Shown here one piece after another: positions 18,574 through 29,565 of a stretch of 64,000 bases of DNA (the first letter of the stretch is position 1; each line of letters opens with the position of its first letter). This DNA comes from Tsukamurella paurometabola DSM 20162. GTDB taxonomy: Bacteria > Actinomycetota > Actinomycetes > Mycobacteriales > Mycobacteriaceae. The notes beneath the pieces were generated by a model, which saw only the letters and a program-made list of their open reading frames with translations, was not told where the DNA came from and ran no database searches. The position numbers and the translations under genes were made by a program. Location: contig NC_014158.1 of assembly GCF_000092225.1 (NCBI RefSeq), positions 2,170,001 to 2,234,000 of the forward strand, given 5' to 3'.

Positions 18574-19677
18574 TCAGCTCGGGAAGTGGCGCCGGGCGAG
18601 CCCGTGCGCAATGGTCATGCCGACCCCGGAGGTCACGACCCGGACACTGAGGCCCGGTTCCGGTTCGGCGACGAGGTAGGGACGCTGCGGACTCGAGGCG
18701 TAGACGCCCTGCCAGCGTTCAAGGATGCGCAGGCCACGCAGGCCCAGGATTCGAGCCGCCTCGTCGTGGAGGGTCGATGAGGCGGACTCGTCGAGGAACG
18801 GGTCCACCGTGACCTCAGTGTGGTGCGAATCGCCGATGAGAACACTGCCATCGGGGCGTTGGGTGAGCATGACGTTGGCATCGATGCCCATCAGGTCGGG
18901 CCGCTCACGGTCCATCCGGGCACGCAGTGCCGTCGCGGCAGCCGTCTGCGCGAACGCCGGGTAGCGCAGCAGCGAGGTGGCGGAGAGCACCGCCGGCTCG
19001 ATCGTCGTCCCGGGGTCGGCCGCGCGGGCCATCTGCAGTGTGCACCGCCGGACCTCGTTCGCGTCGGCCAGCTCCGGGAGTAGATGGTCGAGATCGTGCC
19101 CGACGCAGACAATCACGCGGCCGGCAGTGATGGTGCCGCGACTGGTGATCGCACGAGTGCCGTCGTAGCCGAGGTAGGCGGTGCGGAAGGCGATGTCCGC
19201 GCCGGGTTGTGCCTGCACCCACCGGGCCAGATGGTGCACCGTGGTGCGCGGATCGACTCGCAGATCCGAGAGGAGGGCCGCGCCACCGACGACGTCGGCT
19301 GCGTCCCCGGGAAGCTCCGCCCGGGTCTGTGCGGCGGTTCGCAGCCGCACATCGTCCGGGCGGGACGCGGCCAATTCTTCGAGGACGGCGAGTTCGGTGC
19401 TGTGCCGGGCCACCGCCAGACCGCCCGTTGCGCGGGCGCCGAGGTGCGCTCGTGCGTCGAGGTCGAGCCATCGCTCGCGAGCCAGATGCGCCAGCTCGGC
19501 GAGCTCGCCCGACTGGCCGGTCACGCATGCGTGGCCGAAGTTGCGGATCGAGGCGCCGACGGCGCGTTCGTCGCGTTCGAGCACGGTCACCCGGAGGCCA
19601 CGCTCGAGCGCCTCGACGGCGTGGGCCAGTCCCACGACGCCGGCCCCGACGATGACGATGTCCGCTGCGCTGTTCAC
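18574..19677 (-). CDS. FAD-dependent amine oxidase of phosphonate catabolism (TIGR03364-like)
   Basis: A 367-residue DAO-type flavoprotein with the dinucleotide motif IVIVGAGVVGLAHA at the N-terminus, ERDERAVGASIRNFGH at the flavin-binding site, and a C-terminal GSVLIGDSHHTEVT region. It matches the TIGR03364 group found beside phosphonate genes; members of such families oxidise aminoethylphosphonate or its N-methyl form to phosphonoacetaldehyde. It would replace the PhnW transaminase, which is absent here. The GTG at 19677 puts the FAD motif near the N-terminus; a TTG at 19713 is an alternative. Two GTNTANAC operator cores lie just upstream. Confidence 0.82.
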   Translation of the reverse strand: MNSAADIVIVGAGVVGLAHAVEALERGLRVTVLERDERAVGASIRNFGHACVTGQSGELAELAHLARERWLDLDARAHLGARATGGLAVARHSTELAVLEELAASRPDDVRLRTAAQTRAELPGDAADVVGGAALLSDLRVDPRTTVHHLARWVQAQPGADIAFRTAYLGYDGTRAITSRGTITAGRVIVCVGHDLDHLLPELADANEVRRCTLQMARAADPGTTIEPAVLSATSLLRYPAFAQTAAATALRARMDRERPDLMGIDANVMLTQRPDGSVLIGDSHHTEVTVDPFLDESASSTLHDEAARILGLRGLRILERWQGVYASSPQRPYLVAEPEPGLSVRVVTSGVGMTIAHGLARRHFPS

Positions 19678-19728
19678 AGCCTCGATCGTGGCTTGTGCGC
19701 CGACCTCTCGCAAGGTGTATCACCAGAT

Positions 19729-19736
19729 GTCTATAC
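19729..19736. promoter_or_regulatory. HutC-type GntR operator core GTCTATAC
   Basis: Matches the GTNTANAC consensus of HutC-subfamily GntR regulators and lies in the promoter region of the FAD oxidase-transporter operon, 52 bases upstream of its start. Confidence 0.55.
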
Positions 19737-19747
19737 AAGTTGTTCTC

Positions 19748-19755
19748 GTGTACAC
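19748..19755. promoter_or_regulatory. HutC-type GntR operator core GTGTACAC
   Basis: A second, fully palindromic GTNTANAC core, 19 bases centre-to-centre from the first. Confidence 0.5.
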
Positions 19756-19818
19756 CCAGGTAATCGACGCGTTCACGAGGTGTTCACGCGCGATCCACCA
19801 GGGTTTGATCCTCACTTG

Positions 19819-19832
19819 TAGACTCAGGTCTA
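19819..19832. promoter_or_regulatory. Inverted repeat TAGACTCAGGTCTA over GntR start
   Basis: Arms TAGAC/GTCTA with a 4-base spacer. The first six bases (TAGACT, 19819-19824) also make a -10 box 7 bases before the ATG at 19832, so a bound repressor would cover promoter and start. Suggests leaderless, autoregulated expression. Confidence 0.5.
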
Positions 19833-20596
19833 TGTCAGCAGGTCAGCCGCTCCACCATCGCCTCGCGGCGGAGTTCCGCGGTCGGATCGCCGCGGGCACC
19901 TGGCCCGAGGGTCAGCAGGCGCCGAGCGAGGCGGCGTTATGCGAGGAGTTCGGAACCTCGCGCGGCCCGGTGCGACAAGCGCTTGCGACGCTCCGTGCCG
20001 AGGGACTCATCGTCGGAGGTCAAGGTCGATCACCGGTGGTGCGCCGGAATGTGGCCAGCCACTCCGCCAGTGCCCTGGGCTCGTTCACGGCGTGGGCCCG
20101 CGAACACGGCCGTGAACCGGGCCAGCGCACCACATTGCAGGCGCGAGTGCCGGCCTCGGCGGAACTTGCCGAGCGCCTACAGATCGAGCCGGGGGAGCCC
20201 GTGCTCGCGCTCCGTCGAGTGCGCACCCTGGACGGCGCGCCTGCGCTCCGGGAGGAGATGTATTTCGTCTGGGACCTGGGACGTCAGTTGATGGAGTTCG
20301 ACCCGGATTCCGGCTCGGTGAACCGTTTCCTGCTCGACCGGGGAGCCGATCTTTTCGCCTCCACCCACCGACTCGACGCCGTGGCGGCGACCGCCGACGA
20401 TGCGGCCGATCTTCTCCTCGCCGAGGGAGCGCCGTTGCTGCGCGTGCGGCGCACCACCACGGATTCCGCGGGCGACATCGTCGAATACTCCGAGGACAGG
20501 TACGTGCCCGGCGTGACCACCGTGACCGTCGAGAACCGTCTCTTCGCAGCCCCGAACGCAGCGCTGCGATCCGTCGCCGTCAGGAGAAACGCATGA
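19832..20596 (+). CDS. GntR regulator, HutC/UTRA type (PhnR-like)
   Basis: A 254-residue regulator with an N-terminal winged HTH (residues about 5-75: APSEAALCEEFGTSRGPVRQAL) and a C-terminal UTRA ligand domain (about 95-245). It is divergent from the FAD oxidase-transporter operon and overlaps the PhnX-like hydrolase gene by four bases, so it is co-expressed with an enzyme of the pathway. Operator cores of the HutC subfamily occur in the shared intergenic region. The likely effector is an aminophosphonate or pathway intermediate (inference). Confidence 0.88.
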   Translation: MSAGQPLHHRLAAEFRGRIAAGTWPEGQQAPSEAALCEEFGTSRGPVRQALATLRAEGLIVGGQGRSPVVRRNVASHSASALGSFTAWAREHGREPGQRTTLQARVPASAELAERLQIEPGEPVLALRRVRTLDGAPALREEMYFVWDLGRQLMEFDPDSGSVNRFLLDRGADLFASTHRLDAVAATADDAADLLLAEGAPLLRVRRTTTDSAGDIVEYSEDRYVPGVTTVTVENRLFAAPNAALRSVAVRRNA

Positions 20597-21294
20597 ACAA
20601 CCCCGTCGATCTCGTTGCACTCGATATGGCCGGCACCACGATCGACGATGGCGGCGCCGTCTACGAGGCGCTGCGCGGGGCCGTCGAGGACGCGGGTGCC
20701 TCTGTGGCGCAATCCGATCTGCAGGTCTGGATGGGCACCGACAAGGTGGAGGCCATCACCCATCTTTTGCGCCTCGGCGGGATCGAGCCAACGGACACGC
20801 TCGTGGCCGCCGGCTTCCGGCGTTTCCGCGAGCGACTCGCCGAGGCCTACGCCGCGGCACCGCCGAGGGCGATTGAGGGCGTGCCCGCGGCCCTCGCTGA
20901 GCTCCGGGCGCGCGGTATCGCCGTGGCGCTCACCACCGGGTTCGACGACGCCGTCGCCTATCCTCTGCTCGCCGCGCTCGGCTGGAAGATCGGGACCGAC
21001 CTGGAATCGACGGTCGACGCGGTGGTCACCACCTCCGACGTCCCGGCCGGGCGGCCGGCGCCGTACCTGATCCACCGGGCGATGGAGAAGACCGGTGCGC
21101 GCGATGTGCGCCGCGTGCTCGCCGCGGGGGACACCGCGGTCGACGTGCAGGCCGCGTCGAACGCCGGCGCGATCTCGGTGGGGGTGCTCACCGGGAAGGC
21201 CGATCCGGAGGTCCTCGCGGCGGCGGGCGCCGACCACGTCCTCGACGGAGTCACCGATCTCCCGGCGCTCCTGGCCGCCCCTGCAAAGCCCTAG
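20593..21294 (+). CDS. Phosphonatase-like HAD hydrolase (PhnX-like)
   Basis: A 233-residue HAD hydrolase of the phosphonatase-like group. The nucleophile motif is LDMAGTTIDDG with D11, and the cap domain carries MGTDK with K51, at the spacing of the Schiff-base lysine in PhnX (MGxxK). Later HAD motifs are ALTTGFDD (Thr), GRPAPYLI and AAGDTAVDVQAA. The conserved lysine supports true phosphonoacetaldehyde hydrolysis to acetaldehyde and phosphate rather than ordinary phosphatase activity. The ATG overlaps the GntR stop (ATGA). Confidence 0.83.
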   Translation: MNNPVDLVALDMAGTTIDDGGAVYEALRGAVEDAGASVAQSDLQVWMGTDKVEAITHLLRLGGIEPTDTLVAAGFRRFRERLAEAYAAAPPRAIEGVPAALAELRARGIAVALTTGFDDAVAYPLLAALGWKIGTDLESTVDAVVTTSDVPAGRPAPYLIHRAMEKTGARDVRRVLAAGDTAVDVQAASNAGAISVGVLTGKADPEVLAAAGADHVLDGVTDLPALLAAPAKP

Positions 21295-21299
21295 GGCTT
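21286..21299. terminator. Palindrome AAGCCCTAGGGCTT at convergent gene ends
   Basis: A perfect 14-base palindrome spanning the stop codon of the phosphonatase gene, facing the end of the TVP38-type gene, with a partial copy (GGCTTAGGGCTTGCC) 20 bases on. It lacks a T-tract and its loop would need to open, so terminator function is uncertain. Confidence 0.3.
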
Positions 21300-21312
21300 G
21301 CTATTCGGCTTG

Positions 21313-22002
21313 TCAAGGCTTAGGGCTTGCCGGCATGCGGGCGTCCGCGACCAGGCCGAGGAGACCGACCGACATCAGGCCGACGCTGATCGCGACCAGC
21401 CACGGGTCCGAGCGCCCCGTGAGGGCGTCACCGAGCAGGACCACAGCGATCGTGCCGGGGGCCAGGCCGGCCACCGTCGCCACCGTGTACGGCCAGAACC
21501 GCACCGGAGAGAGCGCGGAGGCGTAGTTGACGAGCGAGAACGGTGCCGGCGCGATCAGCCGCAGCGACCCGACGGCGAGCCAGCCGCGGGTGCGCAAACG
21601 CGCGGCGACCGGCGCGTACGCCCGGTGTTCGCGCAGGCGCGCGATGACCTCGGACGGGTGTCGGCGATCGATCTCCCGTACTCCGAGGAAGGCGATGATC
21701 GCGGCGAGGGTCGATGCGAGCATGCAGACGGTGATCCCGACGACGGGGCCGAACAGGAAGCCCGCCGACACCGTGAACATGGTGCGGGGTACCGGGAAGA
21801 CGGTCACCACCACATGCGCCACGAAGAACAGTGCCAGGAACCAGGGGCCCGTCGAGTCCGCCCACGCCCGGATCGTCGACGGTGCGGGATGCGGCATCAG
21901 TAATCCGGCCGCCACCACGGCGATGATGACGAGGCCCCCGGCCGCCGCCCGGATCACCAGCGATCGGTCGCCGGGACGGAACCGAGTTTCGTTGGCACCC
22001 AC
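21313..22002 (-). CDS. TVP38/TMEM64-family membrane protein
   Basis: A 229-residue membrane protein with about five or six hydrophobic segments. The motifs FPVPRTMFTVSAGFLFGP and the GSLRLIAPAPFSLVNYASA segment are typical of the SNARE-associated (TVP38/DedA-like) family, implicated in lipid scrambling or membrane homeostasis. The GTG at 22002 is chosen because TATCTT lies 8 bases upstream and the longer frame adds a non-conserved, charged leader. It is divergent from mutA, as Rv1491c is from Rv1492. Confidence 0.82.
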   Translation of the reverse strand: MGANETRFRPGDRSLVIRAAAGGLVIIAVVAAGLLMPHPAPSTIRAWADSTGPWFLALFFVAHVVVTVFPVPRTMFTVSAGFLFGPVVGITVCMLASTLAAIIAFLGVREIDRRHPSEVIARLREHRAYAPVAARLRTRGWLAVGSLRLIAPAPFSLVNYASALSPVRFWPYTVATVAGLAPGTIAVVLLGDALTGRSDPWLVAISVGLMSVGLLGLVADARMPASPKP

Positions 22003-22010
22003 GTCGAGCC

Positions 22011-22016
22011 AAGATA
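22011..22016 (-). promoter_or_regulatory. -10 box TATCTT, predicted leaderless start of TVP38-type gene
   Basis: Read on the minus strand, 8 bases before the GTG at 22002. Confidence 0.4.
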
Positions 22017-22161
22017 CGCGGTGGCGCCCGGTCGGCCCGCGACCGAACCACCCTACTGGGGCGTAGGAAGCGCAATCAGTTAACGTGAGTTCTCGGACGC
22101 CGCTGTGATGGCACGGCGCCAGGGGCCCGCAGGTGTGCTGGGCCACAGGTGAGGAGGGCGT

Positions 22162-23954
22162 GTGGCAGACAATCCCTACGACGCATGGCGCGCATCGGTC
22201 GGCGCCGTGCTCGCGAAGTCGCGAGGCGGGACTCCGCCCGAGGACCCGATCGCGACCCTCACCACCCCGACCGAAGACGACGGCGTCCTCATCGCACCGC
22301 TCTACTCGCGCCGCGATGAACGGCCCGAGGCGCTGCTACCCGGTGTGTACCCGTACACGCGCGGCGGATCGCCGACTCCCGACGTCCGCCTCGGATGGCG
22401 GGTGGCCGAGGTATTCGGCCCCGAGACCGACGCCGCCGATGTACTCGGTGCCCTCGAATCCGGCGCCAGTGCACTGTGGCTCACCCGGCCCGACCCGGGA
22501 CCGCTGCTCGAGGGCGTCTATCCCGATATGGCCCCGATCCTGGTGACCGCGGGGTCGCAGGCGCGACGCGCCGCCGAGCAGGTGCTGGCGAAGCTCGACG
22601 CCGCGGCGCAGAGCGACCAGTACCGGCCCGACCTGGTGCGGGTGAGCCTGGGCGCCGCACCACTGACCTCCGCCGTGGTCGGCCGCTCCGATGTCTCCGA
22701 CGACGAAGCGATCGAGCTGGCCCGCATCGCGGTCATCCGCACGGAAGACGTCCGCGCCCTCGTCGTCGACGGTGCCGACCTGCACAACGCCGGCGCCACC
22801 TGTGCCCAGGAACTGGGTCTTGCGGCCGCGGCCGGGCTGGACCACGTGCGTGCGCTCGTCGCCGCCGGATTCGATACGGCCTCGTCGCTCGATCAGCTCA
22901 CCTTCCGGCTCGCGGCGACCGATGACCAATTCCTCACGCTCGCCAAGATCCGCGCGTGGCGCACCGTCTGGGCTCGGGTCGCCGAGTGTCTCGGCCATCC
23001 CGGGGCCGGTAACGCCCCGGTGCACGCGGTCACCTCGCTCGCTGCCACGACGCAGCGCGACCCCTGGGTGAACATGCTCCGCGGCACCGTTGCCGCGTTC
23101 GGCGCGGGTGTCGGCGGGGCCGACTACGTGACCACTCTGGGATACGACGCCGCACTTCCCGGCGGGGTCGAGGGCTACTCGGCCGGATTCTCCCGGCGCA
23201 TCGCCCGCAATACGCAATTGCTCCTCCTCGAGGAGTCCAACCTGGGCCGCGTCGCCGATCCCGGTGCCGGCTCCTGGCACGTCGAATCGCTGACCGACGA
23301 TGTGGCCCGGGCCGCCTGGGCGGAGTTGCAGGCCGTCGAGCGCGCCGGTGGTTTCACCGCCGGAGTGTCCGACGAGTCGATCGCCGGCCGGATCGGGGAG
23401 GCGGCCGAACGTCGCGATGCCGCGGTGTCCAGACGCGCCCGCAAAATCACCGGTGTCAACGAATTCCCGAACCTCGCCGAGGCGCCCATCGCCCCGTCGG
23501 CCGCCACCAACGGGCCCGTCCTCCGTTCGTACGCGGCGCCCTTCGACGCACTGCGGACCCGCTCCGATTCCTTCCTGCGTGAACACGGCGTGCGCCCCCG
23601 GATCCGGATGGTCACCATCGGATCCGTGGCCGCACACAACGCACGGTCGACCTTCGTGACCAATCTGCTCGCCTCCGGTGGTATCGAGGCGGTGCTCGAT
23701 GCCGACGAGCAGCGCGCCGGCACCGCCACCGTCGACGGCTCGCCCGGCGCACAGATCGTGGTCCTCGCAGGCTCGGACGCCGGCTATGCCGAGGAGGGCG
23801 AAACACTCGCCCGGTCGCTGCGCGAGCAGGGGTACCTCGTGCTCCTCGCGGGCGCCCCCGGCACCGTCGGTGACGGTCTGATCGACTTCTATCTGCACGC
23901 GAAGATCGATGCGGCTGCCGTACTCGACGACCTGCTCACCCGATTGGGGGCGTG

Positions 23955-23955
<1 letters not shown>
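22162..23955 (+). CDS. mutA: Methylmalonyl-CoA mutase small subunit
   Basis: The 597-residue beta subunit of the heterodimeric B12-dependent mutase that interconverts methylmalonyl-CoA and succinyl-CoA. It has the substrate-barrel fold of MutB ([28 protein letters not shown] shortened: ARNTQLL to GSWHVE) but its C-terminal flavodoxin-like domain lacks the cobalamin-binding DxHxxG motif, as expected for MutA. The GTG start has AGGAGGG upstream. The gene overlaps mutB, and meaB follows. The operon supports propionate, odd-chain and cholesterol breakdown and supply of methylmalonyl-CoA. Confidence 0.94.
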
Positions 23956-26191
<2,236 letters not shown>

Positions 26192-26192
<1 letters not shown>

Positions 26193-27184
26193 TGTCCGTC
26201 GACGACCTCGCCGCCGGAGTCCGCGCCGATCGGCGCGCGGTGCTGGCGCGGGCCATCACCCTGGTCGAATCGCGCCGCCCCGATCATCAGATGCTGGCCC
26301 AGGAACTCCTCCTCGCGCTCACGCCTGCGCCCGATGCGGCGCTGGCTATCCGCGTGGGGATCACCGGTGTGCCCGGCGTGGGCAAATCGACCACCATCGA
26401 GGCGCTCGGCAATCACCTGATCGCATTGGGGCACAAGGTCGCGGTACTCGCGGTGGATCCGTCGTCCACCCGCAGCGGCGGTTCCATCCTCGGTGATAAG
26501 ACGCGGATGGGCACGCTCGCTGTGAACCCCCGCGCGTACATCCGTCCTTCACCGACCTCGGGCACACTGGGCGGTGTCGCCAAGGCCACCCGGGAAACGA
26601 TCGTGCTGTTGGAGGCCGCGGGATTCGATGTGATCCTGGTGGAGACCGTGGGAGTCGGGCAGTCCGAGGTCACGGTCGCGAACATGGTCGACACGTTCGC
26701 GTTCCTCACCCTCGCGCGCACCGGTGACCAGTTGCAGGGAATCAAGAAGGGCGTGCTCGAACTGGCCGATGTGGTGTCGGTGAACAAGGCCGACGGTGAC
26801 CACATCGTCGAGGCGCGCGTGGCCGCCAGGGAGCTCTCCAGCGCGTTGCGGCTCATTCATCCCAGGGGGTCGCTGTGGCGACCGCCGGTACTCACCATGA
26901 GCGCCCTGGAGGGAACCGGAGTACCCGAGTTCTGGGACGCCATCGTGCGCCACCAGCGAACGCTGCAGGAGGCGGGCGAATTCGACCGTCGGAGGCAGCA
27001 ACAGCAGGTCGATTGGACGTGGACGATGGTCCGCGACGCGGTCCTCGCGAGAGTGGAGCGATCGGCCGGCGTCCGCTCGATCCGGGACGAGGTCGAGACC
27101 GCGGTGCGGGCAGGCGGACTCACGCCCGCACTGGCGGCGAAGCGGCTTCTCGACGCCTTCGATGCTACGCCCGCCGGCGATTAG
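26192..27184 (+). CDS. meaB: Methylmalonyl-CoA mutase GTPase chaperone MeaB
   Basis: A 330-residue G3E-family GTPase (ArgK/MeaB) that gates cofactor loading and protects methylmalonyl-CoA mutase. It has the P-loop GVPGVGKST (59-67), VDPSSTRSGGSILGDKTRM, ETVGVGQSE and the guanine-specificity motif NKAD. The ATG overlaps the mutB stop. In M. tuberculosis the mazEF4 pair lies between mutB and this gene (Rv1496); here they are adjacent. Confidence 0.94.
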
Positions 27185-27297
27185 TCCGAATCGGCAGATA
27201 CCGTCCGCCGCAATGCATCCGGCCGACCCCGGCGTGCGCTCGTTTGCTTTGCTTCACACCATTGTGATGTACCACACACGCGCCTACCGTGACGAAG
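27185..27297. other. Intergenic region before ThDP operon
   Basis: About 110 bases between meaB and the ThDP-enzyme gene. It contains the stretch ACACCATTGTGATGTACCAC, of somewhat lower GC than its surroundings, and a TACCGT -10 box at 27285-27290. No terminator hairpin with a T-tract is visible. Confidence 0.4.
27285..27290 (+). promoter_or_regulatory. -10 box TACCGT, predicted leaderless start of ThDP gene
   Basis: 7 bases before the GTG at 27298; it favours that codon over the in-frame GTG at 27289, which overlaps the box. Confidence 0.4.
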
Positions 27298-28936
27298 GTG
27301 ACCACGAGTTGCGCAAGTGGAATTGCAAACGCGTTGCATGCCTATGGCATTCGTAACGCGTACGGGATTCACGGCGCCAACTCGGAGGATCTGTTCGCCG
27401 CGTTCATGCGTGCGCCGCAAGGCAACCGGATACACCTGACCATCGCGAAGCACGAGTTCGGGGCCGGCGCGATGGCGGACGGAGCCACCCGGATCACCGG
27501 CCGCCCCTCCTGTCTCATCGCCACCTCCGGCGGCGCCGCCATGAACTGCGTTCCCGCGCTCGCCGAGGCCTACCAGAGCCGCGTCCCGGTCCTCGCGCTC
27601 ATCGGTAGCCCACCGATCTCGGCGGAGGGCCGCGGCGGCTTCCAGGACATGTGCTCGTGGCCGCGCACCATCGATGTTCCGGACCGTCACCGGATTCGCC
27701 GTCCGGGTCGGAGCCCCCGATCAACTCGGTCCCGCATTGGAGCATGCGCTCGACACCCTCGATCACGGGTTCCCCGCCGCCGTGATCCTGCCCAAGGATG
27801 TCCAGACAGCGCCGTGGGAGCCCGATGTGCGGCACCGTCGGCCCGCACCGCCGCCGGTGACGTGCTCGCCCGACGTCGTCGGCGCGGTCGACGCCGCGCG
27901 GCGTCCCCTGATCCTGCTCGGCGCTGCGGCTTCGCGAGCCCGGGTAGCTGAGGCAGCCGGGACGGTGGCGCGGCGCATTGGGGCAGTGGTCGCGGTAGGG
28001 CCCAACGGCCGCGATGCGGTACCCGACGGCGCACATACGGTGGGGGTCGCAGGTGTCATGGGGCACCCGTCGGTGCCCCGCGTGGCTGCCGAAGCCGATC
28101 TGATCCTCGCACTGGGCACCGACCTGGATGTGATGGATCGCGGAGGATTGGACTCTGCACTACGTGCGGCTTTCACCGTGCACGTGGACTCGGCACCGCC
28201 GCTGTGCGAGGTATCGCGACACGAGTCCACGGGTGATCTCACCCGGTATCTGCGCTCCCTGACGACTCAGCTCGGCTCGGGGCCGCCACGGATGCCCTGG
28301 ACGCGCGAACGTGCGGAACCGCTCACCGTGCCGCGCTCGGGGACCGGGCGGATCACCTGTGCCGACGCCATCGATGCCCTGGCCCCCGCGATCCCCAGCG
28401 ACGCGCTCGTCTTCGCCGACGCCGGGAATGCGGGGGCCGCCGCCGTCCATCGGTTGCCGCTGGGCACCGGTTCACGGTTCGTCGTCGCACTGGGGATGGG
28501 CGGTATGGGATTCGGTATCGCCGCGGGAATCGGCGCCGCCATCGCCACCGGCGAACCGACCGTGATCCTCGCTGGCGACGGTGCCTTCTACATGCACGGC
28601 ATGGAGATCCACACCGCGATCGAGGCGAACGCCCCCGTGCTGCTCGTGGTGCTCAATAACGACGCTCACGGCATGTGCGTCGCGCGCGAGGACCGGTTCT
28701 TCGCCGACCTCCCGAGCCTCAACCTGTTCCGGCACAGCAGGATCGGTGAAGGCCTAGCCGCAATGTTCCCCACCCTGCGGGTGCGCAGCGCCGGGACCGT
28801 CGATGCGATTCGTTCCGCTGCAGCCGAACTCGGACGTCCGGGGCGCGGGCCGCTGTGCCTGGTGGTCGACACCGATCCGCTGGAGACTCCGCCGTTCGCC
28901 GCCATCCTGCCCGAATCGACGAAGGAGCCGAGATGA
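27298..28936 (+). pseudogene. ThDP-dependent carboligase (acetolactate synthase-like), frameshifted
   Basis: Two adjacent frames together encode one acetolactate synthase-like enzyme of about 545 residues. The first frame (27298 to about 27673) carries the N-terminal ThDP domain with GIRNAYGIHGANSEDLF and the cofactor-activating Glu in AKHEFGAGAMADG. The second (from about 27674, starting MFRTVTGFAVRV) carries the middle domain and the C-terminal ThDP motif ILAGDGAFYMHG to VLNNDAHG. The switch needs one extra base or the loss of two (or 5, 8, 11). Catalytic motifs on both sides are intact, so this is a recent mutation or a sequencing error. The last codons overlap the SRPBCC gene (ATGA). Confidence 0.75.
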
Positions 28937-29565
28937 TCCCACCGCTCGACGATATCGAAGGAACCATCCGCATCGAAACGCATCCACGCCCGGTCGCCAC
29001 TGCGGTGGTGCTGGATCGACTCCGTTCGGTGTACCCGCACCAGCAGATGTACGGCGAATTCTGCACCGTGCAGGGTTACGTGAACGCACCGCCAGATGCG
29101 GTGTACGAGTGGCTCTCCGACACTCGGTCACTGGAGGAGTGGACGTACAGCCTGCGCGGCTTCCGCGAGACCGACGAACCCGGCCTCTGGGTGGCACGGG
29201 ACATGCTCGGCGACGCGACCGAGATCTACACCCGCACGGTGGCCCAGCCGCAGGCGCGCACCGTCGACTATCACTGCGCCTGGGACCAGGGCGCACATCT
29301 GTGGATGATCTATCTGATGCGAGTGGTGGACGCCCGGACCGTGTTCGACAAGCCCGGATCGGTCGTGCTGTGGACCAACTGCCACCATCCGTTCTACGAC
29401 CACAACCCGTACCCGGAGACGGCGCCACCCGACCGTCCCGTATGGGTGGGCGACTTCTGGGACATGTTCTCCGCCGGTCATCAACTGGAGCTCGAGAATC
29501 TGACGGCGATCGCCGAACACCGGCACGCCCGCGGTCTGCCGGTCCGGCCCGAGTGGATGTCCTGA
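28933..29565 (+). CDS. SRPBCC (polyketide cyclase-like) protein
   Basis: A 210-residue protein with an SRPBCC/START-like hydrophobic-pocket fold: EFCTVQGYVNAPPDAVYEWLSDTRSLEEWTY (ends given) is the typical N-terminal strand-helix of polyketide cyclases and related binding proteins. The rest is rich in Trp, His and Tyr (HCAWDQGAHLWMIYLM, TNCHHPFYDHNPYP), with several His that could bind a metal or act in catalysis. It is coupled by ATGA to the ThDP gene and by TGATG to the KAS III-like gene. The specific reaction is unknown; a cyclase or dehydratase role is plausible. Confidence 0.72.
   Translation: MIPPLDDIEGTIRIETHPRPVATAVVLDRLRSVYPHQQMYGEFCTVQGYVNAPPDAVYEWLSDTRSLEEWTYSLRGFRETDEPGLWVARDMLGDATEIYTRTVAQPQARTVDYHCAWDQGAHLWMIYLMRVVDARTVFDKPGSVVLWTNCHHPFYDHNPYPETAPPDRPVWVGDFWDMFSAGHQLELENLTAIAEHRHARGLPVRPEWMS

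Noticed and set aside
22140-22162. A cobalamin riboswitch before mutA
   Set aside because: The gap from the divergent gene is short and shows no B12-box-like sequence; only a Shine-Dalgarno is visible.
27674-28936. The second ThDP frame as an independent gene
   Set aside because: It lacks the N-terminal ThDP domain, which is present in the frame just upstream, and has no ribosome binding site; one broken gene explains both.
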